From an uncultured Celeribacter sp. (GTDB taxonomy: Bacteria; Pseudomonadota; Alphaproteobacteria; Rhodobacterales; Rhodobacteraceae): a DNA stretch of 64,000 nucleotides. Positions within the stretch are counted from its first letter, which is position 1. The number at the start of each line of letters is the position of its first letter. The position numbers and the translations under genes are program-made. This document shows positions 35,405-44,282 of this stretch, piece after piece. The DNA is taken from NCBI RefSeq assembly GCF_963675965.1, contig NZ_OY780935.1, forward strand, positions 2,220,501 through 2,284,500, in the 5' to 3' direction. The notes under the pieces were generated by a model. It saw only the letters and a list, made by a program, of their open reading frames with translations, was not told the DNA's origin and searched no databases.

Positions 35405-37834
35405 ATGTCTTCCACAGCCGACCCTTTGTCCGTGCGTCCGGATCTGTTCGCGGCCTACCGCGCGCGGGTGGGGTCGGCGGATGAATTGCTGGATGTGCAG
35501 GGCCAGATGCGGCCGGTCTGGCGGCGCTTTGTCGATCAGTTCGTGAAGCTGTCGCAGGAAGACATCCGGGCCCGCTTTGACCGCGGGGATCAGTATCTGC
35601 GCGATGCGGGGGTGTTCTATCGGCAGTACACCCATGATCCTCAGGCGGAACGCGATTGGCCGCTCAGCCATATTCCGGTGATCCTGCATGAACGTGAATG
35701 GGACACGATCTGCGACGGGCTGACACAGAGAGCGGATTTGCTGGAGCGGGTGATGGCCGATCTGTATGGCCCGGCCAGCCTTGTGGCCGGGGGCCATCTG
35801 CCCGCCAGCCTGATCGCACAATCGCCGCATTGGTTGCGTCCGATGGTGGGCGTGCCGCCGCGTGGCGGGCATTATCTGCACTTTCTGGCCTTCGAAATCG
35901 GCCGTTCTCCGGATGGGTCGTGGTTCGTTCTGGGCGATCGCACGCAGGCGGCGTCGGGCGCGGGATTTGCGCTGGAAAACAGGGTGGCGACCGGGAGGAT
36001 ATTTCCGGAACGTTTTCCGCGTGCGCGCATCCACAAGCTGGCGGGGTTCTTCAGCGCTTTTCGCGACGCGATGGACCGGCTGGCCAGCCCCCCCTTTGAG
36101 GAGCCGCGCCTGAGCGGGATCTTGACGCCGGGGCCGTCCAACGACACCTATTACGAACACACCTACATCGCCCGCTATCTGGGGATGATGCTGTTGGAAG
36201 GCGAAGACATCGTTGTCGAAAACGGGCAGGCGATGGTGCGCACGATCGAAGGGCCGCGTCCCTTGGGTATGCTGTGGCGACGCATCGACGCGGAATTCGC
36301 CGATCCGCTGGAATTCAACGCGTCATCGCAGATTGGCACGCCGGGGCTGATGGAGGCCCTGCGGTCTGGACATTTGGCCATGGCCAATGCGCTGGGGTCC
36401 GGGGTTCTTGAGATGCGGGCCATGATGGCCTTTTTGCCGCGGATCAGCGAGGTGTTGACCGGTGCGCCTCTGAAACTTCCCAATATCGCGACATGGTGGT
36501 GTGGCGGCGCCGCGGAGCGTGCATATGTGCAGAACAACGCGGCCAATATGCTGATCGCCGAGGCAGGCGCGACCGGGCTGCCCTTTGACATTGCAGATGC
36601 AGGGGGGACGGATGCGGCATTTGCAGCCGGCAGCGGCGGTCTGGCCGATCATTTGCAGCGCGAAGGCGGGCGGCTGATCGGGCAGGAGGCCGTTTCGCTG
36701 TCGACCACCCCCGCATGGTGTGATGCCGCGGAAGAGGGCCAGCCGGGCGGGCATGTCGTGCCGCGTCCCATGACCGTGCGGGTGTTTGCAGCCCGGACCG
36801 CGCAGGGCTGGCAGTTCATGAAAGGCGGGTATGCCCGGATCGGCAAATCCGGCGATGCGACGGCTCTGGCCATGCAGCGGGGCGGGTCGGTCGCGGATGT
36901 TTGGGTGGTGTCGGACCGCGCGCTGCCCGATGTGCATCCTGCGGCACGGGAGGACGGAGATTTCCGGCGTGTGACGCCGGGGGTTCTACCGGCGCGGGCG
37001 GCGGACAACATGTATTGGCTGGGGCGCTATCTGGAGCGCACCGAGGATGCGGTGCGTCTGATTCGGGCCTATCACACCCGTTTGGCGGCGACAGACAATC
37101 TGAACGATCCTCAACTGAAAATGCTGGGCAACTATTTGGCGGGCTATGGCTTCGACCTGAGCCAACCGGTGCCGGAGGCGTTGATCAGCCGGGTCGCCTG
37201 GGCGCGGGGATGCGCGGGAAAGATCCGGGACCGGTTTTCAACCGATGCCTGGTCTGCGCTTAACGATCTGCTGAAAACCGCGCGACGGATGGCAATCACC
37301 GCAACGGCAGGCGATGACACTGCGCGGGCCATGTCGGTTCTGGTGCGCAAGGTCGCGGGCATCACCGGGCTGGTGCATGAAAACATGTATCGTTTTTCCG
37401 GCTGGCGGTTTTTGAGCATCGGGCGCGCTTTGGAGCGCGCCGATGCAATGGCGTCTTTGCTGGCGCAGTTTACCGCAGAGACGGCGCCGCCGGGGTCTTT
37501 GGATATGGCGGTGGAGGTCGGGGATTCGGTGATCACTCACCGTCGGCGCTACAGGATCGAGACGGGTCGGGACACGGTGGTTGATCTGCTGGCCCTGGAT
37601 GCTGACAACCCGCGGGCGCTGTTGTTTCTCTTGCGGGTCATTCGTCGGGATGCCGAAGCGCTGCCCAACGCGCATCGGCACGGGCGTCCGTCGGATCTGC
37701 TGCGGGCGATCTTGCCGCTTGAGGCCGGGATTGCCTGCGCAAGCCCCGATGAGCTGACCACGGAACGGCTTCTGGAAGTGCGCGGCGAATTGCTGCGGAT
37801 TTCCGATTTGCTGGCCGCGAGCTATCTGAGGTAG
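35405..37834 (+). CDS. Circularly permuted ATP-grasp and alpha-E domain fusion protein
   Basis: An 809-residue fusion. The first ~480 residues are the circularly permuted ATP-grasp type 2 domain, with PPRGGHYLHFLAFEIGRSPDG near 155 and MLWRRIDAEFADPLEFN near 285. The last ~310 residues are the all-helical alpha-E domain, which starts LPARAADNMYWLGRYLERTEDA. In many bacteria these are two neighbouring genes; here they are one chain. The partners on either side are the DUF2126/transglutaminase protein and a second transglutaminase 3 bases downstream. The set is predicted to ligate short peptides; no reaction is established. Confidence 0.9.
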   Translation: MSSTADPLSVRPDLFAAYRARVGSADELLDVQGQMRPVWRRFVDQFVKLSQEDIRARFDRGDQYLRDAGVFYRQYTHDPQAERDWPLSHIPVILHEREWDTICDGLTQRADLLERVMADLYGPASLVAGGHLPASLIAQSPHWLRPMVGVPPRGGHYLHFLAFEIGRSPDGSWFVLGDRTQAASGAGFALENRVATGRIFPERFPRARIHKLAGFFSAFRDAMDRLASPPFEEPRLSGILTPGPSNDTYYEHTYIARYLGMMLLEGEDIVVENGQAMVRTIEGPRPLGMLWRRIDAEFADPLEFNASSQIGTPGLMEALRSGHLAMANALGSGVLEMRAMMAFLPRISEVLTGAPLKLPNIATWWCGGAAERAYVQNNAANMLIAEAGATGLPFDIADAGGTDAAFAAGSGGLADHLQREGGRLIGQEAVSLSTTPAWCDAAEEGQPGGHVVPRPMTVRVFAARTAQGWQFMKGGYARIGKSGDATALAMQRGGSVADVWVVSDRALPDVHPAAREDGDFRRVTPGVLPARAADNMYWLGRYLERTEDAVRLIRAYHTRLAATDNLNDPQLKMLGNYLAGYGFDLSQPVPEALISRVAWARGCAGKIRDRFSTDAWSALNDLLKTARRMAITATAGDDTARAMSVLVRKVAGITGLVHENMYRFSGWRFLSIGRALERADAMASLLAQFTAETAPPGSLDMAVEVGDSVITHRRRYRIETGRDTVVDLLALDADNPRALLFLLRVIRRDAEALPNAHRHGRPSDLLRAILPLEAGIACASPDELTTERLLEVRGELLRISDLLAASYLR

Positions 37835-37837
37835 GCT

Positions 37838-38773
37838 ATGCTGTATGATGTCCGCCTGACCATCGATTACAATTATGCTGCCGCCTCGGATCGGACGCGC
37901 AACCTATTGCGGCTTCTGCCTGCCGATGTGGCGGGGGTGCAGCGCGTGTTGTCGCGCCAATTGACGATTTCGCCGCTGCCGGATGAACGCCGCGATGGGA
38001 TCGATTTTTTCCGCAATACGATCAGCGCGGTGGCTTGGCATCGGCCGATCGCCAGCCTGTCGCTGTCGCTCGAAGCGCGCATCGATCGTCCGGATGTAGC
38101 ACCGCGGCTGGATTTCTCGACATCGTTTGAAGCCCTGCGCGCGGACATTGACGCGCATGCGAACCTTGCCCCAGACGCGCCGCATCATTTCGCGACAAGT
38201 TCGCCTCTGGTGACCCTGACCCCCGAGATGACGGACTACGCGCGGGGCTGCGTGCAGCCGGGCATGACCGCCCTGGAGGTGGTCGAGGCGGTGGGGGGCG
38301 CCCTGCACCGGGATATGCGGTTTGACCCGGACGCCACGGATGTGGACACGCCACCGGAAGTGGCGTTCCAGAACCGGCATGGTGTCTGTCAGGACTTCGC
38401 CCATATCATGATTGCCGCCCTGCGCGGTGTCGGAATCCCTGCGGGCTATGTCTCTGGGTTTCTGCGCACCTTCCCGCCGCCGGGGCAGCCGCGTCTGGAA
38501 GGGGCGGATGCCATGCATGCCTGGGTGCGGGCCTGGGTCGGTGCGAAAACCGGATGGATCGAATTCGATCCGACCAACGACCAATATGCCGGGCACGACT
38601 ATATCACTGTTGGCTATGGCCGGGATTACGGTGATGTGGCGCCGGTGCGCGGCGCGTTGCGGTCAGCCGGTGCTCAGACGAGCCAACAGGCAGTGGACGT
38701 TGTGCCGCTGGACACGCCGGCAGAAACCCCTGACACCCAACCCACAGAAAACGGGATGGATGTTCAGGCGTAG
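37838..38773 (+). CDS. Transglutaminase-like cysteine peptidase, alpha-E operon type
   Basis: A 311-residue protein with the N-terminal beta domain seen next to bacterial transglutaminases (MLYDVRLTIDYNYAAAS). The papain-like core has Cys in NRHGVCQDFAHIMIAAL, His in GADAMHAWVRAWV and Asp in GWIEFDPTNDQ. The extra conserved YITVGYGRDYGDVAPVRG region is typical of these bacterial members. It starts 3 bases after the ATP-grasp/alpha-E gene, so it belongs to the same operon. It probably cleaves or transfers peptides made by the two ligase-like partners. It ends 9 bases from a convergent gene. Confidence 0.9.
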   Translation: MLYDVRLTIDYNYAAASDRTRNLLRLLPADVAGVQRVLSRQLTISPLPDERRDGIDFFRNTISAVAWHRPIASLSLSLEARIDRPDVAPRLDFSTSFEALRADIDAHANLAPDAPHHFATSSPLVTLTPEMTDYARGCVQPGMTALEVVEAVGGALHRDMRFDPDATDVDTPPEVAFQNRHGVCQDFAHIMIAALRGVGIPAGYVSGFLRTFPPPGQPRLEGADAMHAWVRAWVGAKTGWIEFDPTNDQYAGHDYITVGYGRDYGDVAPVRGALRSAGAQTSQQAVDVVPLDTPAETPDTQPTENGMDVQA

Positions 38774-38782
38774 GGCGGGTGA

Positions 38783-39742
38783 TCACTCCGCCAGAAGGGC
38801 CTCGATATGGGCCGGGCCTACGGGGCGGATGCGCGTCGGGTTCAGCGCTTTGATCGAGTAATATCCGCGGGTGATGTGATCCATATTGACCGTTTCACGC
38901 ACGCCCGGCAGTCGCAGGATGCGCTCCATATAGGCCTGTAGACGCGGGTAATCCTTGATCTGCTTGCGGTTTGTCTTGAACACCCCGTGATAGGCGGCAT
39001 CAAAGCGGATCAGGGTCACGAAGGTGCGGATATCCGTCTCGGTGAACCGGTCGCCGAACAGATAGTCGCCGTCCAACTGGTCTTCGAGCGTGTCGAGCGT
39101 TTCGAACACCCCGTTGACGGCCTCGTCATAGGCGAGCTGAGTCGACGCGAAACCGGCTTTGTAGACGCCGTTGTTGAGCTGGCTGTAAATCTGTGCATTC
39201 AGCGTGTCGATCTCTGCGGCCAGATCGTCCGGGTAAAGCCGCAGATCCGACGGCACGAGATGCTCGAAAGCCGTGTCGAACATGCGCACGATGTCGGCGC
39301 TTTCGTTGTTCACCATGACATTGCGCTTCATGTCCCAGAGCACCGGCACCGTGGCGCGTCCAGTGAAATGCGGATCGGCGCGGGTGTAAAGTTCATGCAT
39401 GTAGCTTGCGCCGAACAACGGATCTTCATCCGCGCCCTCATAGCCGCCGAATTGCCAGCCCTGATCGCCAATGATCGGATTGACCACGGTCACATCGATA
39501 TAGGCCTCGAGGCCCTTGAGCTTGCGCGCGATGAGCGTGCGCGAGGCCCAGGGGCAGATCAGCGCGACATAGAGGCGATAGCGCCCGGCTTCGGCCTTGA
39601 ACCCGCCTTCACCTGTCGGTCCAGCCGCGCCATCCGGCGTGATCCAGTTGCGGAAAGTGGAGACCTGACGCAGAAAGCGACCCTGTTTGTCGGCCTTTTG
39701 CACCGGGTCCCAGTCTTTCGTCCATTTGCCGTCAATCAGCAT
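38783..39742 (-). CDS. Glutathionyl-hydroquinone reductase (Xi-class GST)
   Basis: Xi-class enzymes reduce glutathionylated quinones using an active-site Cys. The 319-residue protein has the signature ALICPWASRTLIARKLKGLE near residue 60, whose Cys is the nucleophile, followed by the thioredoxin-like fold and a helical C-terminal domain (RFTETDIRTFVTLIRFDAAYH). Length and motifs match the YqjG/PcpF group. It lies 11 bp after the extradiol dioxygenase-like gene on the same strand. Both act on catechol/quinone-type compounds, so they may share a promoter. Confidence 0.9.
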   Translation of the reverse strand: MLIDGKWTKDWDPVQKADKQGRFLRQVSTFRNWITPDGAAGPTGEGGFKAEAGRYRLYVALICPWASRTLIARKLKGLEAYIDVTVVNPIIGDQGWQFGGYEGADEDPLFGASYMHELYTRADPHFTGRATVPVLWDMKRNVMVNNESADIVRMFDTAFEHLVPSDLRLYPDDLAAEIDTLNAQIYSQLNNGVYKAGFASTQLAYDEAVNGVFETLDTLEDQLDGDYLFGDRFTETDIRTFVTLIRFDAAYHGVFKTNRKQIKDYPRLQAYMERILRLPGVRETVNMDHITRGYYSIKALNPTRIRPVGPAHIEALLAE

Positions 39743-39753
39743 GGTGGCAATCC

Positions 39754-40575
39754 TCAGTAGTAGATGAAGCTGCGCATGGAGACCGACGCGATGTCGATGC
39801 TTTCGTTCATGAACAGCAAGTTGTCTTTGTCATCCGATGCCCCGGCGATGGTCAGGGCGGGCAGATAGTGGTCGAGAGACGGATGGGCCATTTTCAGAAG
39901 GGGGCCGAGCCCTTCGCGGTCGGTGATGGCCTGATGGTCGCGGGCTTGCAGGCGATCGGCGAAGAACGTGTCGAATTCTTCGGCCCAGTCATAGGCTTTG
40001 GCGCCCCAGCGCATGGTGCGCAGGTTGTGAACCACATTGCCCGACCCGAGGATCAGAACGCCACGGTGGCGCAGCTCGGCCAGCGCCTGCCCGACTTCGA
40101 GGTGATGGCCGAGATCCTTGGTCATGTCGATCGACAGCTGGAACACCGGCACCTGAGCACTGGGATAAAGCCATTTCAGCACCGACCACGCGCCGTGATC
40201 CAGGCCCCATGTGTCATCGCCTTCGGCATGGTGGCTGGCAAGCAGGCTCACCACTTCCTTGGCCACGTTGGGCGCGCCGGGCGCGGGGTATTGCTGGGCG
40301 AATAGCTCTTGCGGAAAGCCATAGAAGTCATGGATGGTCTGCGGCATTTTGGAGATGTTGACCAGCGTCGAGCCGCGCGTCATCCAATGCGCGGAGACCA
40401 CCAGAATGGCCTGCGGGTGGGGCAGGGCGTTGCCCAGCTGTGCCCAACTGCGAGAATATTCATTGTCCTCGATGGCGTTCATCGGACTGCCGTGGCCCAG
40501 AAACACGACCGGCATACGGTCGGATGTTTTGAGGCTGTGTTTGAGCTGTTGAAGCTGTTGTAGGATGCTGCTCAT
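39754..40575 (-). CDS. ygiD: 4,5-DOPA-extradiol-dioxygenase-like protein (YgiD/LigB family)
   Basis: The 273-residue protein belongs to the LigB-type extradiol dioxygenases. VVFLGHGSPMNAIEDN holds a metal-ligand His, WGLDHGAWSVLKWLYP a second one, and GSGNVVHNLR lies later. Plant and bacterial relatives open the ring of L-DOPA using a single metal ion; the natural bacterial substrate is unclear. The ATG at 40575 has AAGGA seven bases upstream. The glutathionyl-hydroquinone reductase gene follows directly. Confidence 0.88.
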   Translation of the reverse strand: MSSILQQLQQLKHSLKTSDRMPVVFLGHGSPMNAIEDNEYSRSWAQLGNALPHPQAILVVSAHWMTRGSTLVNISKMPQTIHDFYGFPQELFAQQYPAPGAPNVAKEVVSLLASHHAEGDDTWGLDHGAWSVLKWLYPSAQVPVFQLSIDMTKDLGHHLEVGQALAELRHRGVLILGSGNVVHNLRTMRWGAKAYDWAEEFDTFFADRLQARDHQAITDREGLGPLLKMAHPSLDHYLPALTIAGASDDKDNLLFMNESIDIASVSMRSFIYY

Positions 40576-40639
40576 GGCGCGGTCCTTTCTCAAAAAGGCG
40601 AAAAGGGGCTGCGCTCCGAAAGCCGAAGCGCAGGGGAGC

Positions 40640-40981
40640 TTAACTGCGGCAACGCAGCGGGTAGAGGGTGAAGGGGGCAGTTCTCAGCTCAATCATGGGG
40701 GGTTTCCGGAAGGGGTTCAGACGGAGAGCCTGAGCTGTGTCGTCGAGGTGCCTTGGCCAGCATCCGAAGGTTTGGACCTTGTGGCCCTGCGCGGTCAGAT
40801 CGCCCGGGCGCTCCGCGAAGGCGACGTCGGCGGCCTGCGCGAGGCTGTCTGCCGCATTCAGTTTCTCGACGGCTTCGACGCCGCCTTTGCTGTCGGCGAT
40901 CTCCACACCATTGTTGGCTTTCGCGATGGCACGGGCGAGATCGGAACCAATGGTGCCGCCGCCGATGATTGCGATGTTCAT
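40640..40981 (-). pseudogene. Remnant of a NAD(P)-binding reductase (F420-reductase/NADP-oxidoreductase-like)
   Basis: The frame starts with a good ribosome site (AGAGG) and MNIAIIGGGTIGSDLARAIAKANNG, the Rossmann start of the NADPH-dependent F420-reductase-like family. After ADSKGG, however, the text quickly loses family character and stops at 113 residues instead of about 200. Proline-rich and Arg-rich residues fill the end. I read it as a gene that has suffered internal deletion or frameshift. It is divergent from the LysR gene at 41130. A short functional protein cannot be ruled out. Confidence 0.5.
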
Positions 40982-41129
40982 GTTCGTAACCTCTTGTCTG
41001 CCCCCGCAGTCGGCTGCAGTGCCAGGCAATGTCTGTGTTGCGATGAAAGGAATATGCGCCTTGCATGGGCTGAATGAAATGGAGAATATATGGAATAACT
41101 TTCCCTGTTTTGTTCCTAATGGAGGTGGC

Positions 41130-42026
41130 ATGGATCTGCTGGATGGTGTGCGGGCCTTCGTGGCGACGGCGGAAACAGGATCGTTTACAGCGGCGGCGGA
41201 TCGTTTGGGAATATCGAACCGGCTGACCTCGAAATACGTGGCCGAACTTGAGGAACGGTTAGGGGTGCGCCTTTTGCAGCGCACCACGCGCAAGGTCGGT
41301 CTGACCGCATCGGGCGAGGAGCTTTTGGCCCGCGCGCCGGCTTTGCTTGATGATCTGGATGCTATGTTCGGCGCGGTGACCGAGGACACTCGCGGTTATT
41401 CGGGCACGCTGCGCATTTCTGCGCCGGTAACCTTTGGCGAAACCTATGTGAAGGATCTGCTCAGCCGCTTTGCCGAACCGCATCCCGATCTGGTGATCGA
41501 TCTGCGTCTGAACGACCGCTATGTGGATCTGGCCGCGGATGGGATCGATCTGGCGTTTCGCATCGGACAGCCGGATGTCTCTGCGCTCAAGGCGCGCAAG
41601 CTTGGGGAAATCCGCGCGCTGCTGGTGGCCGCTCCGGCGTATCTGGCACAGCATGGCGCCCCTGCCGATCTGTCGGCTCTTGCAGCGCATGCCTGTATTG
41701 TCGACACCAACCGGCGCACGCCCTCGCGCTGGGGCTTCCTGCAGGACGGCGAAGAGGTGACCGTTCAGGTGCCCAGCCGTTTCATGGTCAACAGCGCCCG
41801 GGTGGCACGGGATCTGGCGGTGGCCGGGCAGGGCGTGGCCTATTGCCCAAGGTTCGTGCTGGGGGATGATCTGGAAACCGGGCGTCTGGTCGAACTGTTG
41901 CCGGAACAGGCGCGCCCGAGCCATGCAATCAGCGCGGTCTATCTTGAAGGCCGGACGCTGCCCCGCAAGGTGCGCGCACTGATCGACTTTGCCGTCAAGG
42001 ACATGCGTCAGGCGGGCGCGAACTGA
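41130..42026 (+). CDS. LysR-family transcriptional regulator
   Basis: A 298-residue regulator. The N-terminal winged helix-turn-helix is FVATAETGSFTAAADRLGISNRLTSKYVAELEERLGVRLLQRTTRK. The effector domain begins near residue 90 (GTLRISAPVTFGE). The ATG at 41130 follows GGAGG. The frame remains open far upstream (to 40737), but that part lies opposite the reductase remnant and is not LysR-like. LysR genes usually control the divergent neighbour, here the decayed reductase, so its current target may be itself or the downstream ygiD-GST pair. Confidence 0.92.
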   Translation: MDLLDGVRAFVATAETGSFTAAADRLGISNRLTSKYVAELEERLGVRLLQRTTRKVGLTASGEELLARAPALLDDLDAMFGAVTEDTRGYSGTLRISAPVTFGETYVKDLLSRFAEPHPDLVIDLRLNDRYVDLAADGIDLAFRIGQPDVSALKARKLGEIRALLVAAPAYLAQHGAPADLSALAAHACIVDTNRRTPSRWGFLQDGEEVTVQVPSRFMVNSARVARDLAVAGQGVAYCPRFVLGDDLETGRLVELLPEQARPSHAISAVYLEGRTLPRKVRALIDFAVKDMRQAGAN

Positions 42027-42206
42027 GACGCTGCGCCAGATCTTTTGGCGGCGCAGAAAAGCCGCGAAACTTGACCTGCGCCAAGGCGGTCGCTGCGTGA
42101 CTGCGCTAGCTTGAGGCCATACTGCCGTTGGGTAGGATCGGGGTCTCCGATGCATCGGAAACGGCACAGTCACCTGTCGCAGTCGCGCCATCCGGAGGAA
42201 CATCGC

Positions 42207-44099
42207 ATGAAAACCGTTACAATTCTGGGTCCATCCCAATCAGGCAAGACGACGCTGGCCGCCGCGCTGGCCGGGCTCGACGGTTCCAAGGGCCGCTCTC
42301 TAAGCTTGTTCGGCGACGCCAGCGTGACCCTGTTCAGCTATCTTGATGAAGACTGGGCCTTGCTGGATTGCCCCGGTGGCGGCGATGCGCTGGCGCTGGC
42401 CGGTCCGGCTCTGGCGGCAAGTGATGCCGCCATTCTCTGTGTGCCCGCAGACGCCGAAGCGGCCGTCCTGGCCGCGCCCTATTTGCGGCTGGTTGAGGCT
42501 GCGGGGCTGCCAGCTCTGCTGTTCATCAACAAACTCGATGTGGCGACCGACCGCACCAGCGCCGTGGTGGCTGCACTGCAGGCCTACAGCCAGCACGGCA
42601 TCGTGCTGCGCGAAGTGCCAATGCGCGCAGATGGCAAGATCACCGGCGTGATCGACCTGATTTCAGAACGGGCCTGGGAATTCCACGATGGCGCGCGTTC
42701 GTCTCTGGTTGAAGTGCCCGCCACGATGCGGGACCGCGAGGCAGAAGCGCGCACGGATCTTCTGGAACACCTTGCGGATTTCAATGACACGCTTCTGGAG
42801 GAATTGATCGAAGATCAGAAAATTCTCAGTGACGAAGCCTATGGTGTCGCGGCGGAGGTGTTGCAGCACCATGATCTGATCCCGGCCTTTCTTGGTGCGG
42901 CTTCGCTGGGCAATGGGTTGACCCGGCTGATGAAAAGCCTGCGCCATGAGGTGCCGGATGTGTCCGCCGTGGCGGGCCGGTTTGAGGCTGCGCCGGTTGC
43001 CGTGGCGATCTTTGCCGATCAGATCAAACACCTTGGAAAGACCGTATTGATCCGCGCAATCGGGACCGATCTTGCACCGGGAGCGCAAGTGATGGGGGCG
43101 CCAATTGGCAGCCTTGTGGACATTGATACCAAAACGCCGGTCTCCGCATTGCCAGCAGGGGCATTGGCCCTGACGGTGAAAACCGATCATCTGTCATTGG
43201 CGACGCCACTCTGTGGGGCAGAGGCTCCGATCTCGGCCCCGTCATGGATGACGGTGCGCCCGTCGCAGAACAAATGCCGCGTGGCCCCGGAAAACGAACG
43301 CGACGAAGCGCGTTTGTCGGCGGCTCTGGCAAAGCTTTGTGAAATCGATCCGGGCCTGCGCGTCGAACAGGATGCGCTCAGCGGAGAGGCGCTGCTGGCG
43401 ACGCAGGGGCAGCCGCATGAACGACGTGTTCTGGCAAAACTCGACAGCGTCTTTGGCGTTGCCGTGCAACAAGCGCCACTGTCGGCGACGCTGTGCGAAA
43501 CCATCACCCGACCGGCAGAAACGCATTACCGCCACCGCAAGCAATCCGGCGGGGCCGGGCAATTCGCGGATGTGGTGCTGACGCTTGCACCGCTCAGCCG
43601 GGGCGTGGGTTTTGAGTTCGCGGAAACCGTGAAAGGCGGTGCCGTGCCGCGCAACTACATCCCGGCGGTCGAAGCAGGGGTGCGCGAAGCTCTCGCCGAA
43701 GGGGTGAACGGGTTGCCGGTTGTGGATCTGAAGGTGACTCTCACCGATGGCAAACACCATGCGGTGGACAGTTCAGATCATGCTTTCCGGACAGCGGCGA
43801 AAGCGGCGGTGAAAGAGGCGCTGGTCGAGGCTAAACCTGTGGTTCTGCAGCCCATCGACCGGATCGCCATCCATGTGCCAAGTCAGTTCAGTGGCGCTCT
43901 GGTGCCGGTGGTCACGGGGCTTAAGGGGCAAGTTCTGGGATTCGAGGCCGATCCCAATGCGCAGGGATGGGATGTGTTTTCGGCGCTTTTGCCCGCTTCG
44001 AGCGAGGCGGATCTGTTCCAAGCGCTGGGGGCCAACACGCGCGGGACCGCATGGTTCGAGGCCGAATTGGCGCAATATGAAGAGTTGCATGGGGCCTGA
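42207..44099 (+). CDS. EF-G-like GTPase paralogue with reduced G domain
   Basis: A 630-residue EF-G homologue. The P-loop GPSQSGKTT (residues 8-16), DCPG (54-57) and NKLD near 110 are present. Domains III-V are recognisable (THYRHRKQSGGAGQFADVVL near 435; the C-terminal PVVTGLKGQVLGFE). Only about 40 residues separate P-loop and DCPG, against about 65 in true EF-G; the switch-I RGITI is missing and the catalytic His after DTPG is Gly. So it is unlikely to be the translocase. The ATG at 42207 has GGAGGAA upstream. Cellular role unknown; ribosome-related or regulatory GTPase. Confidence 0.85.
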   Translation: MKTVTILGPSQSGKTTLAAALAGLDGSKGRSLSLFGDASVTLFSYLDEDWALLDCPGGGDALALAGPALAASDAAILCVPADAEAAVLAAPYLRLVEAAGLPALLFINKLDVATDRTSAVVAALQAYSQHGIVLREVPMRADGKITGVIDLISERAWEFHDGARSSLVEVPATMRDREAEARTDLLEHLADFNDTLLEELIEDQKILSDEAYGVAAEVLQHHDLIPAFLGAASLGNGLTRLMKSLRHEVPDVSAVAGRFEAAPVAVAIFADQIKHLGKTVLIRAIGTDLAPGAQVMGAPIGSLVDIDTKTPVSALPAGALALTVKTDHLSLATPLCGAEAPISAPSWMTVRPSQNKCRVAPENERDEARLSAALAKLCEIDPGLRVEQDALSGEALLATQGQPHERRVLAKLDSVFGVAVQQAPLSATLCETITRPAETHYRHRKQSGGAGQFADVVLTLAPLSRGVGFEFAETVKGGAVPRNYIPAVEAGVREALAEGVNGLPVVDLKVTLTDGKHHAVDSSDHAFRTAAKAAVKEALVEAKPVVLQPIDRIAIHVPSQFSGALVPVVTGLKGQVLGFEADPNAQGWDVFSALLPASSEADLFQALGANTRGTAWFEAELAQYEELHGA

Positions 44100-44135
44100 G
44101 CGGCGCCTGCACGCTTCAACATGGTGTGATCATGA

Positions 44136-44166
44136 CGCCGCCGGTTTGTGCTGGCGGCGCCGTCTT
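44136..44166 (+). terminator. Possible terminator after the EF-G-like gene
   Basis: CGCCGCC at 44136-44142 and GGCGGCG at 44153-44159 form a 7-bp GC stem around GGTTTGTGCT, about 37 bases after the gene end. A short CGTCTTTG follows, so the T run is poor. Confidence 0.35.
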
Positions 44167-44282
44167 TGCCGCTGTTAAACACTTTCCAGAAAAGTTTTTC
44201 CAGTTCGATGCGACGGAATGGCGTCGCGGCCTCGTATCATGATTTCAGTCTTTTTGTTCCAAGACTTGTCGAAAGGTGCCCT

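Noticed and set aside
40737..41129. Upstream extension of the LysR frame
   Set aside because: It is antisense to the reductase remnant and the helix-turn-helix begins right after the ATG at 41130, which has GGAGG before it.
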